From: Opitutia bacterium UBA7876
Lineage (GTDB): Bacteria; Verrucomicrobiota; Verrucomicrobiia; Opitutales; Seribacteraceae
Direction of reading: 5' to 3'
Assembly (NCBI GenBank): GCA_002500665.1
Contig: DLRY01000096.1
Coordinates: forward strand, 1-21,044
Length of the DNA stretch: 21,044 bases
The translations under genes and the position numbers were made by a program. Positions 14,937 to 21,044 of the stretch are shown in pieces. The notes beneath the pieces were generated by a model that had not been told where the DNA came from, did no database searches, and was given only the letters and a program-made list of their open reading frames with translations. Every line of letters starts with the position of its first letter. The first letter of the stretch is position 1.

Positions 14937-16385
14937 ATGATCTCCCCCTTGCTACTCCTTGCCATTGGCCTCGTCATGGTCATCGGTGGGATCGTCTGGT
15001 TGCGTATGCATGCCTTCCTCGCTCTTGCCCTGGCGGCCATCGTGGTCGGCGGGCTTACGCCCTCGGTCTACCTTGAAAGACATTATCTTCTCGAGAAGCA
15101 GGAGTCAATCGAGAGGGCCAAGGAGCTTGCCGGCCAAAGCGTTGGCAAGCGGGTGGCGGATGGCTTTGGTCGGACTTGCTCGAAGGTCGGCATACTGATT
15201 GCCATGGCCGCCATCATCGGGACTTGCCTGATGGAGAGCGGGGCCGCCATCCGAATCGTCAGGTCCGCCCTTTCCGTCTTTGGTGAAAGGCGGGCTCCCG
15301 AAGCCATGGCCGGCAGCAGCTTCCTTCTCGGCATCCCGGTTTTTTTCGACACCCTGTTCTACCTCATGATTCCCTTGGCCAAGGCACTGGCCCTGCAGAC
15401 CAAGAGGAATTATCTGCTCTATGTCCTGGCCATCGTCGCGGGGGGAGCCATGACCCACTCTCTCGTTCCCCCTACCCCCGGTCCGTTACTGGTCGCAGGT
15501 GAGCTCGGGGTGGACCTTGGGAGAATGATTGTGGGCGGGCTTCTGGTTGGCTCCTTCGGCATGGCGGGAGCCTTTGCTTATGCCCGCTGGTACAACCGCC
15601 GAAACCCCATGGAAGTTCGGTCGGGTGAGGACTCGGACAAGGGCAAGCTCCTGCAGTTCGCTCAAGTCAAGGACAGCGAGCTTCCCGGGCTGCTTTTTTC
15701 CCTTTCCCCCATCCTCTTGCCCGTGGTCCTGATCGCGGGAAACTCCTTTCTCCAGCAAATCTCCCTTGAACACCAACCCGGTTGGTTTTCATCCCTGAAG
15801 GAATTCTCGGCCCTCCTCGGGGAGAAGAACCTCGCCCTCTCGCTGGGGGCCGTCCTCGCCCTTCTGCTTCTCTCCAGGTCTTCCGTCTCCAAGGACTCGG
15901 AGCTTGGCCCCGCAGTGCGGAAGTCCCTCAAGGGTGCCGGCGTGATCATTCTCATCACGGGCATGGGGGGAGCTTTCGGCGGAATCCTGCAACAAACCTC
16001 CCTTGGCCTGGACGTCCGTTCCTTTGCCTCCAGCAACGAGCTGGGATCGCTGGGCGTTCTTCTGCTTGCCTTCTTTGCGACCTCCGCCATCCGGATTGCT
16101 CAGGGAAGCGCTACTGTCGCCATGATCACGTCGGTCGGTATCGTCGGTGGCCTGGTCAGTCAGGGCTTTGGCGTTCACCCGGTCTACCTGGCCCTGGCCA
16201 TAGGCTGTGGGGCCAAACCCATTCCTTGGATGAACGACAGTGGCTTCTGGGTCGTCGGCAAGCTTTCGGGACTGACCGAAAAGGAAACCCTCAAGACCTT
16301 CTCTGTGGTCATTGCCCTGCAGGGCATTGTGGGAATTGTGGCGGTTTTGGCCTTTGCCTATTTCTTCCCGCACTTTCTTTTTTGA
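14937..16385 (+). CDS. GntP-family sugar-acid permease
   Basis: A 482-residue inner-membrane protein, mostly hydrophobic, of the gluconate:H+ symporter (GntP) family. Conserved blocks are GIPVFFDTLFYLMIPLAKAL (residues about 134-153), SLVPPTPGPL (178-187), IRIAQGSATVAMIT (384-397) and MNDSGFWVVGKLSGLTEKET. A charged segment of about 25 residues at 47-75 (LERHYLLEKQESIERAKEL and on) is inserted between the second helix and the conserved GFG region; E. coli GntP lacks it. Because the next genes degrade glucarate, the likely cargo is glucarate, galactarate or a related acid rather than gluconate. AGG at 14928-14930 is a weak ribosome-binding site 6 nt before the ATG. Confidence 0.9.
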   Translation: MISPLLLLAIGLVMVIGGIVWLRMHAFLALALAAIVVGGLTPSVYLERHYLLEKQESIERAKELAGQSVGKRVADGFGRTCSKVGILIAMAAIIGTCLMESGAAIRIVRSALSVFGERRAPEAMAGSSFLLGIPVFFDTLFYLMIPLAKALALQTKRNYLLYVLAIVAGGAMTHSLVPPTPGPLLVAGELGVDLGRMIVGGLLVGSFGMAGAFAYARWYNRRNPMEVRSGEDSDKGKLLQFAQVKDSELPGLLFSLSPILLPVVLIAGNSFLQQISLEHQPGWFSSLKEFSALLGEKNLALSLGAVLALLLLSRSSVSKDSELGPAVRKSLKGAGVIILITGMGGAFGGILQQTSLGLDVRSFASSNELGSLGVLLLAFFATSAIRIAQGSATVAMITSVGIVGGLVSQGFGVHPVYLALAIGCGAKPIPWMNDSGFWVVGKLSGLTEKETLKTFSVVIALQGIVGIVAVLAFAYFFPHFLF

Positions 16386-16421
16386 TTGGCGGCAGCCCCG
16401 CCCCAAGAGCTTCCCTCCTCA

Positions 16422-17726
16422 ATGAAGATCAAAGACCTGCGCGTACACTCCATCGCCATGGCGGACCCTCCCCTGAGGAGCTCCTACGGCTTGCACCAGC
16501 CCTATGCCCTCCGCACAATCCTCGAGATCGAGAGCGAGGAGGGAGTGGTCGGCATTGCCGAGACCTATGGAGGAGCAGAGCCGGCCAAGGCCCTTTTGGC
16601 CATTCGCGAACGCTTGTTGGGGAATTCCCCTCTCCGGGCCTTGGGCCTTTCGAGGGAATTGCTCCGTGAGGATGCCTCGGGCATGGCCCGCTCCCAGACC
16701 ACCCTGGTGCCGGGAGAGAACCCACTTGATGCCGATGCCCGCACCTATGCCGCCCTGGAGACCGCCTGTCTGGATTTGGCGGGCAAGACCTGGCAGGTGC
16801 CCCTGTCCGATCTTCTTGGGGGAATGGTTCGGGAAAAGGCGTCCTTTTCCGCATATCCCTTCTACAAACATGCCGGGGGAGGCGGAGAGGGAGAGGATTC
16901 AAGGAAAGACGAGTACGGCGAGGCCCTCTGCCCCATCTCCTTGGCTGAGCAGGCTGAGCGGATGGTCGGGCAGTATGGGTTTCGGGAAATCAAGCTCAAG
17001 GCAGGGGTCCTCGAACCGGAAGCGGAGATCGAGACGATTCGTGAATTGCGAAGGAGGTTCGGTCCGGGAGTACCCCTTAGGATAGATCCAAATTGCGCTT
17101 GGTCGGTCGATACCTCGGTCAAGGTGGGACTGGCCCTCGCGGAGGAATTGTCGAACGGCGGCTACCTGGAGGATCCCACCTCGGGACTGGAGGGAATGAG
17201 CGAGGTTCGAAAGCGCCTCCTCGCGGAAGGCGTCGATACTCCCCTTGCCAGTAACGTATCCGTGACCTCCTTCGGCGACTTGCCTGAGGCAGTCGGGCTC
17301 GATGCCGTTCAGGTGGTTCTTTGCGATCACCATTACTGGGGAGGATTCAGGCAAGTGCAGCATTTGGCGAAGATATGCGAAACCTTCGGGCTGGGCTTGT
17401 CCATGCACTCGAACAACCACCTCGGGGTATCGATGATGGCCATGGCCCAGGTTGCGGTGGCTACGCCCCACCTGACCTATGCATGCGATACGCACTACCC
17501 TTGGCAGACTGAGCGTGACGAGGTAGTGGCCGGAGGGCGAGTGCCGATTGCGGGTGGCGTCATCGAACCGGGCCACGCTCCGGGTCTTGGGGTCGAGCTT
17601 GACCCGGATCGTCTCGCCGAGGCGAGCGAGCTGTACCGGAGCATACCCTACCGAAAGAGAGACGATGAGGCGGAGATGAGAAAGTACGTTGACCCTGATT
17701 GGAAACGAACCTTGCCACGCTGGTAG
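16422..17726 (+). CDS. gudD: Glucarate dehydratase (enolase superfamily)
   Basis: Dehydrates D-glucarate (or L-idarate) to 5-dehydro-4-deoxy-D-glucarate in the cytoplasm. The protein has 434 residues: an enolase N-terminal capping domain (about 1-130) and a TIM barrel. GudD-type catalytic elements are present: KLK (191-193), Mg2+ ligands DPN (222-224), LED (249-251) and ASN (276-278), then CDHHYWGG (301-308) and HSNNH (329-333) with the catalytic His333. The HSNNH and DTHYPWQ blocks separate this from mandelate racemase or muconate-cycloisomerase members; galactarate specificity is not excluded. The ATG at 16422 is preferred to a TTG at 16386, since MKIKDLRV begins where the family does. It follows the permease by 36 bp with no Shine-Dalgarno. 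Confidence 0.9.
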   Translation: MKIKDLRVHSIAMADPPLRSSYGLHQPYALRTILEIESEEGVVGIAETYGGAEPAKALLAIRERLLGNSPLRALGLSRELLREDASGMARSQTTLVPGENPLDADARTYAALETACLDLAGKTWQVPLSDLLGGMVREKASFSAYPFYKHAGGGGEGEDSRKDEYGEALCPISLAEQAERMVGQYGFREIKLKAGVLEPEAEIETIRELRRRFGPGVPLRIDPNCAWSVDTSVKVGLALAEELSNGGYLEDPTSGLEGMSEVRKRLLAEGVDTPLASNVSVTSFGDLPEAVGLDAVQVVLCDHHYWGGFRQVQHLAKICETFGLGLSMHSNNHLGVSMMAMAQVAVATPHLTYACDTHYPWQTERDEVVAGGRVPIAGGVIEPGHAPGLGVELDPDRLAEASELYRSIPYRKRDDEAEMRKYVDPDWKRTLPRW

Positions 17727-17740
17727 GAAAAAGCTGGAGT

Positions 17741-17746
17741 GAGGGG
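17741..17746 (+). promoter_or_regulatory. Shine-Dalgarno of kdgD
   Basis: GAGGGG lies 9 nt before the ATG at 17756. It decides the start against an in-frame ATG at 17699 inside gudD. It is one of only two strong Shine-Dalgarno sequences in the window. Confidence 0.6.
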
Positions 17747-17755
17747 TACTGCCCG

Positions 17756-18679
17756 ATGAGTGAAAATAAATTGAGAGAACTCCTGCCGCAAGGGGTGATC
17801 GGCTTTCCCGTTACCCCCTTCAAGTCTGATTATTCCCTCGATATCGAGGGCTTTGCGAAAAACCTAGGAATCTTCCTGTCCGAACCCTTCACCGCCTTCG
17901 TGGCTGCGGGCGGAACGGGAGAACTGTATTCCCTTTCCCGTGACGAGTATCTCGCGGTGGTCGGTTCCGCGGTCGAAGAAGCGGCCGGCGCCATGCCTGT
18001 AATCGCAGGCGTTGGCTACGGTTCGCAAATAGCCGCCATCATGGCCGGGAAGGCGGAGGAACTGGGTGCTTCCGCCATCTTGATACTTCCTCCCTACTAC
18101 CAGAATGCTTGTTTCGAGGGAATCCTTGCCTACCTCAAGGCCGTAGGGAAAGCGACTTCCCTGCCGTTGATTCTCTACACCCGGGACTGGCTTCAGTTGA
18201 ACCCAGAGCAGGCGGAAATGATTTGCGATGAAATCCCGACTCTTTCCGGCTGGAAGGACGGCCAGGGCGAACTGGGAACTCTTCAAGGCCTGCGGGCAAG
18301 ACTGGGCGACCGCCTCGTCTGGATCGGTGGGGTTGGCGACGACCACGTCAGCGGTTATTATGGGATTGGGATCCGAAGGTTCACTTCCAGCATCTCCTCG
18401 GTTGCCCCCAAGCTTTCCATTGCCCTGCACGAGGCCGCCGCCTCGCGTGAGGAACCCGAGCTTGCCGAATTGACGGACCGTTTCGTCCTTCCTCTCTACA
18501 ACCTAAGGGCCCGGCGCAGGGGCTACGAGGTGTCGGCCATGAAGTCCCTGCTCGAACTGAGGGGACTTGCGGGTGGCCCGAGCCGCCCCCCCCTTGTTGA
18601 GGTTACTGCCCCTGAGCGGGAGGAACTCAAGGCCATTCTAAGCGGATGGAAGGACTTCCTAGAGGGTTCTGACCCCTGA
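17756..18679 (+). CDS. kdgD: 5-dehydro-4-deoxyglucarate dehydratase (KDG dehydratase)
   Basis: Converts 5-dehydro-4-deoxy-D-glucarate to 2-oxoglutarate semialdehyde, water and CO2, the step after glucarate dehydratase. The protein has 307 residues and belongs to the dihydrodipicolinate synthase/NAL (DHDPS) superfamily of Schiff-base aldolases. Visible blocks are FPVTPF (17-22), AAGGTGELYSL (50-60), the catalytic Tyr in LYTRD (140-144) and SGWKDGQGE (164-172), whose K167 should form the Schiff base. The YTRD and KDGxGE signatures favour the decarboxylating KDG dehydratase over DHDPS or N-acetylneuraminate lyase. The gene lies 29 bp after gudD and has its own Shine-Dalgarno. The next enzyme of the route, 2-oxoglutarate semialdehyde dehydrogenase, is not present. 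Confidence 0.9.
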   Translation: MSENKLRELLPQGVIGFPVTPFKSDYSLDIEGFAKNLGIFLSEPFTAFVAAGGTGELYSLSRDEYLAVVGSAVEEAAGAMPVIAGVGYGSQIAAIMAGKAEELGASAILILPPYYQNACFEGILAYLKAVGKATSLPLILYTRDWLQLNPEQAEMICDEIPTLSGWKDGQGELGTLQGLRARLGDRLVWIGGVGDDHVSGYYGIGIRRFTSSISSVAPKLSIALHEAAASREEPELAELTDRFVLPLYNLRARRRGYEVSAMKSLLELRGLAGGPSRPPLVEVTAPEREELKAILSGWKDFLEGSDP

Positions 18680-18709
18680 TCCATTTACCCACTCCATTGA
18701 TAACATACC

Positions 18710-19783
18710 ATGAAGATTGACAGGAAGAAATTCATTCTCACGGCTCTTGGAACGACTGCATCCACCGCCCTTGCCAGGGACTGGACGGGAGTGAAACCCA
18801 CTAGGTATCCGGATCCGGACGTCCTCGTCCTAGATCCCAAGTTCGGCAAGTACAGGCTCGGAAACGCCTCCATCAGGCGAATTTATACCCATCCCGATAT
18901 GCTGTGGGCGGAGGGACCGGCCTGGAATTCGGTCGGCCGCTTCCTCATCTGGAGCGACATCCCGAATAATCGGCAGATGAGGTGGATTCAGGACGACGGT
19001 CGGGTCACCAATTTTCGCAAGCCGAGTGGAAACAGCAATGGGAACACCTTCGATTTCGAGGGCCGGCAACTCTCCTGCGAGCATGGTAACAGGAGGGTGG
19101 TCCGCTATGAGCGCGACGGCAAGAAGACTGTCCTGGCCGACCGCTTTGGAGGAAAGGAATTCAATGCCCCCAACGACGTGGTGGTACATCCCGACGGCGG
19201 CATCTGGTTTACTGATCCCGGCTACGGCAGCCTTATGAACTACGAGGGGAACCGGGCCGATAACGGAAGCGTCATGCCGATCCAGAAAGAGGCGGTCTAC
19301 CGGATTGATCCCAAGACAGGCAAGGTGGCCAAGGTAACCGACGAGATCTTCAAGCCCAACGGGCTTTGCTTCAGCCCGGACTATTCCAAGCTGTATGTTG
19401 CCGATACCGGAGCCTCTCACTATCCCGGCGCCCCGAAGGAGATCAAGGTTTGGAAGGTAACCGCCAAGAATACGCTTGCCGAGGGCAGGACCTTTGCCTC
19501 CATGAAGCTCGAATCGGGCGACAAGGTTCTCGACGGCGGAGCCGACGGAATCCGTTGTGACGTCGACGGAAACCTATGGTCGAGCGCCGGATGGGCCGGA
19601 GCCGGCTTTGACGGGGTTCACGTCTTCGAGCCGCGGGATGGTAAGCGAATCGGGCAGATCCTTCTCCCTGAGATCTGTTCCAACCTCTGTTTCGGCGGGC
19701 CCAAGAGGAATCGTCTCTTCATGACCGCAAGCCAGTCCGTCTACTCCCTATACGTGGAAACTCAGGGAGCGCATCACTGCTAG
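18710..19783 (+). CDS. Exported SMP-30/gluconolactonase-family lactonase
   Basis: A 357-residue six-bladed beta-propeller protein of the SMP-30/gluconolactonase/LRE family. Metal-site blocks are WAEGP (66-70, E68), NAPNDVVV (152-159, N155) and GADGIRCD (277-284, D279), with WFTDPGYG and PNGLCFSPD in between. The N-terminus MKIDRKKFILTALGTTASTA has a charged n-region and a hydrophobic core ending in ALA, so the protein is probably exported; RKK followed by FI is a weak Tat-like pattern. The enzyme would open an aldono- or aldarolactone such as glucarolactone outside the cytoplasm, so that the acid could enter through the GntP permease. That assignment is from context. The gene follows kdgD by 30 bp; its leader has no Shine-Dalgarno. 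It is convergent with hisI 10 bp away. Confidence 0.87.
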   Translation: MKIDRKKFILTALGTTASTALARDWTGVKPTRYPDPDVLVLDPKFGKYRLGNASIRRIYTHPDMLWAEGPAWNSVGRFLIWSDIPNNRQMRWIQDDGRVTNFRKPSGNSNGNTFDFEGRQLSCEHGNRRVVRYERDGKKTVLADRFGGKEFNAPNDVVVHPDGGIWFTDPGYGSLMNYEGNRADNGSVMPIQKEAVYRIDPKTGKVAKVTDEIFKPNGLCFSPDYSKLYVADTGASHYPGAPKEIKVWKVTAKNTLAEGRTFASMKLESGDKVLDGGADGIRCDVDGNLWSSAGWAGAGFDGVHVFEPRDGKRIGQILLPEICSNLCFGGPKRNRLFMTASQSVYSLYVETQGAHHC

Positions 19784-19793
19784 AATTCCGGGG

Positions 19794-20207
19794 TTATTCC
19801 ACGAACCGCAGGGTCCCGTTTCCATCGAGAATGCGGTAGTAGCAACCCGACCTTGCCTCACCCCTCTCGTCTTTGGTGTGGCAGGCCCCTTTTCCCTTGG
19901 GGCGGACCTGGTATAAAATGGAGTTTTGTTCGCAGTTCACCCGGATTTCGGAAATCTCGAGGTAGTCTCCGGAGGTCTTACCCTTGATCCAAAGCTCGTT
20001 TCTGCTGGTGCTCCAGAAGGTAGCCATGCCTTCCTGCTGGGCGGTTTCAAGGGCGAGCTGGTTTGCATAGCCGACGATCAGTACCTCCCCGGTTTCCTCA
20101 TCTTGGGCGACGGCCGGAATCAGATCCTCCCCGCAGCCCGCCACTTTCCCGAGTTTCTTGAAATCAATTCGCAGGGTGCTCCCCTCTTCCAGTTCATGGT
20201 GATTCAT
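19794..20207 (-). CDS. hisI: Phosphoribosyl-AMP cyclohydrolase-like protein (divergent HisI)
   Basis: HisI opens the purine ring of phosphoribosyl-AMP in histidine synthesis. The 137-residue protein has the family blocks VGYANQLALETA (45-56), ATFWSTSRNELWIKGKTSG (62-80), EIRVNCEQN (87-95), GACHT (107-111) and GCYYR (121-125). The three zinc-ligand Cys (C92, C109, C122) are retained. The usual acidic DCDGD metal triad reads NCEQN, so all three Asp are replaced (N91, E93, N95), and about ten residues are inserted between CHT and the last Cys. It may be a divergent but active HisI or a paralogue with another job. No other his gene is near; the upstream neighbour on this strand is a purine nucleoside phosphorylase. 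Confidence 0.8.
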   Translation of the reverse strand: MNHHELEEGSTLRIDFKKLGKVAGCGEDLIPAVAQDEETGEVLIVGYANQLALETAQQEGMATFWSTSRNELWIKGKTSGDYLEISEIRVNCEQNSILYQVRPKGKGACHTKDERGEARSGCYYRILDGNGTLRFVE

Positions 20208-20266
20208 TCCTATGCCTTGTACCCGAATTCCTGATAAAGTCGAACGGGAACGGAAGGGTCGCTTTC

Positions 20267-20287
20267 CTTTGCCCTGTATCTTTGCCC
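20267..20287. repeat. Direct repeat CTTTGCCC upstream of hisI
   Basis: CTTTGCCC occurs at 20267-20274 and again at 20280-20287, start-to-start 13 bp, in the 93-bp spacer between the purine phosphorylase stop and the hisI start. It might be a binding site, but two 8-mers this close can be chance. Confidence 0.3.
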
Positions 20288-20300
20288 GGACCGGAATGGA

Positions 20301-21044
20301 TTAGCCAAGAAGGGAGCTTAGAAAGGAAAGCACGGTCGCCTTCATCTTGGGAAGGGCGATCTTGGCCGCTTGCTCGACGTCCTGGTGGGTGAGCTTGTGG
20401 GAGGCAAGCCCCGCCGCCTCGTTGCTTATGCAGGACAAGGCCGCAACCTTCATCCCGAGGGCGTTGGCCACCATGGCCTCGGGCACGGTGGACATTCCCA
20501 CAGCGTCCGCCCCGAGTTTTTCGAAAGCCCTGATTTCGGCAGGCGTCTCGAAAGCGGGTCCCGAGAGCGCAAGGTATGTGCCTTCATGGACGGAAGCCCC
20601 ATTCTCGAGCCCTGATTGAACCAGCAACCCGCGCAGGTCGGGGTCGTAGACTTCCGTCTGGTCGGGAAACCTGGGGGAATCGTCCGAGAGGAGGGACCCT
20701 ATCAAGGGATTGCCCGGCATGAAGTTGACGTGATCCTCCAAGGCCATCATGTCGCCTACCTCGAAGGAGGGCCGAATGCCTCCGGCCGCATTGGTGAGGA
20801 GAAGGTTTTCCACACCCAGGCGGTGGGCCAGTAAAACCGGGAAGCGAACCGGTTCCCATCCGTCCCCCTCGTAGAAATGCCTTCTTCCCTGGAGGATCAG
20901 GAGCTGTTTCTCCCCCAAGCTGCACAGGTGCAGGTGACCCTGGTGCCCGTCGACGGTCGTCGAGCTCATGCCGGGAATGCGGTCGTAGGGCAAACTTGCG
21001 GAGTCCGCAAACTCCTCCACCATCCTGCCCCATCCCGATCCGCA
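20301..21044 (-). CDS. Purine nucleoside phosphorylase, trimeric class (partial, N-terminus missing)
   Basis: Cleaves purine (deoxy)ribonucleosides with phosphate to base and (deoxy)ribose 1-phosphate. The reading frame continues to the right edge of the window; the first residues seen, CGSGWG, are the phosphate-binding GSGxG motif, so only about 25-35 N-terminal residues are missing. An internal Met at 21023 is not the start. Blocks of the trimeric PunA-type family are GRRHFYEG, LTNAAGGIRPSF, GPAFETPAEIRAF, ADAVGMSTVPEAMVAN and SCISNEAAG, whose Asn binds the purine. The C-terminus is complete. It is followed by hisI 93 bp later on the same strand. Substrate preference (guanosine/inosine versus adenosine) is not certain, and I give no symbol although punA would fit. 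Confidence 0.92.
   Translation of the reverse strand, partial: CGSGWGRMVEEFADSASLPYDRIPGMSSTTVDGHQGHLHLCSLGEKQLLILQGRRHFYEGDGWEPVRFPVLLAHRLGVENLLLTNAAGGIRPSFEVGDMMALEDHVNFMPGNPLIGSLLSDDSPRFPDQTEVYDPDLRGLLVQSGLENGASVHEGTYLALSGPAFETPAEIRAFEKLGADAVGMSTVPEAMVANALGMKVAALSCISNEAAGLASHKLTHQDVEQAAKIALPKMKATVLSFLSSLLG

Noticed and set aside
16386..16421. TTG start for gudD giving twelve extra N-terminal residues
   Set aside because: The added residues are Pro/Ala-rich and not part of the family; the ATG at 16422 matches the usual beginning of the capping domain.
15782..16669. Plus-strand open frame of 295 residues spanning the permease 3' half and the start of gudD
   Set aside because: It overlaps two well-supported genes in another frame, and its Pro/Arg/Gly-rich translation resembles no protein family.
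1..21044. CRISPR arrays, tRNA/rRNA genes, insertion sequences, prophage genes
   Set aside because: No regularly spaced repeats, cloverleaf-like segments, transposase or integrase motifs, or phage structural proteins were seen by eye; a covariance-model scan would be needed to exclude small RNAs.

Overview
The window looks like a chromosomal segment of a verrucomicrobial bacterium, probably a marine Opitutae/Puniceicoccales-type lineage. The main evidence is a giant Verru_Chthon-cassette protein A and a separate cassette protein C, families known almost only from Verrucomicrobia. Supporting signs are a Cys-less SUMF1-fold protein, a GntP permease of the type seen in Planctomycetes/Verrucomicrobia, moderate GC, and start codons that mostly lack a Shine-Dalgarno sequence. 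The phylum is well supported; the lower rank is a guess.

Region 1 (1-2829, + strand) is housekeeping: the C-terminal tail of an HrpB-type helicase, a YraN/UPF0102 protein, glucose-6-phosphate dehydrogenase (zwf) and an overlapping lipoprotein-type methionine sulfoxide reductase (msrA). A 341-bp AT-rich gap with two hairpins follows, then a PAS + AraC-type regulator (3171-3962). Region 2 (3973-7352, - strand) runs apbE, rpmB (L28), psd and then a cassette-C pseudopilin-like protein. The apbE/SUMF1 divergent spacer holds two good promoter-like elements pointing right.

Region 3 (7596-14908, + strand) is the unusual part: a secreted SUMF1-fold protein without the catalytic cysteines, a 1762-residue pilin-like giant protein with Ca2+-loop-like motifs and a Gly/Pro/His-rich insert, and a secreted protein of unknown function. 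Cassette C (GspJ-like N-terminus) and cassette A (GspK-like N-terminus without Glu+5) resemble the tip components of a type II secretion/type IV pilus-like assembly, but they lie on opposite strands with three housekeeping genes and the SUMF1-like gene between them.

Region 4 (14937-19783, + strand) is a compact glucarate pathway: GntP-family permease, glucarate dehydratase, 5-dehydro-4-deoxyglucarate dehydratase and an exported SMP-30/gluconolactonase-like protein. Together they could hydrolyse an aldarolactone outside the cytoplasm, import the sugar acid and convert it to 2-oxoglutarate semialdehyde; the semialdehyde dehydrogenase is not in the window. Spacers from 7596 to 19783 are all 53 bp or less, so regions 3 and 4 could be one long transcription unit. 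Region 5 (19794-21044, - strand) has a divergent HisI-like protein and a purine nucleoside phosphorylase that runs off the right edge. I found no rRNA, tRNA, CRISPR array, insertion sequence or phage gene.
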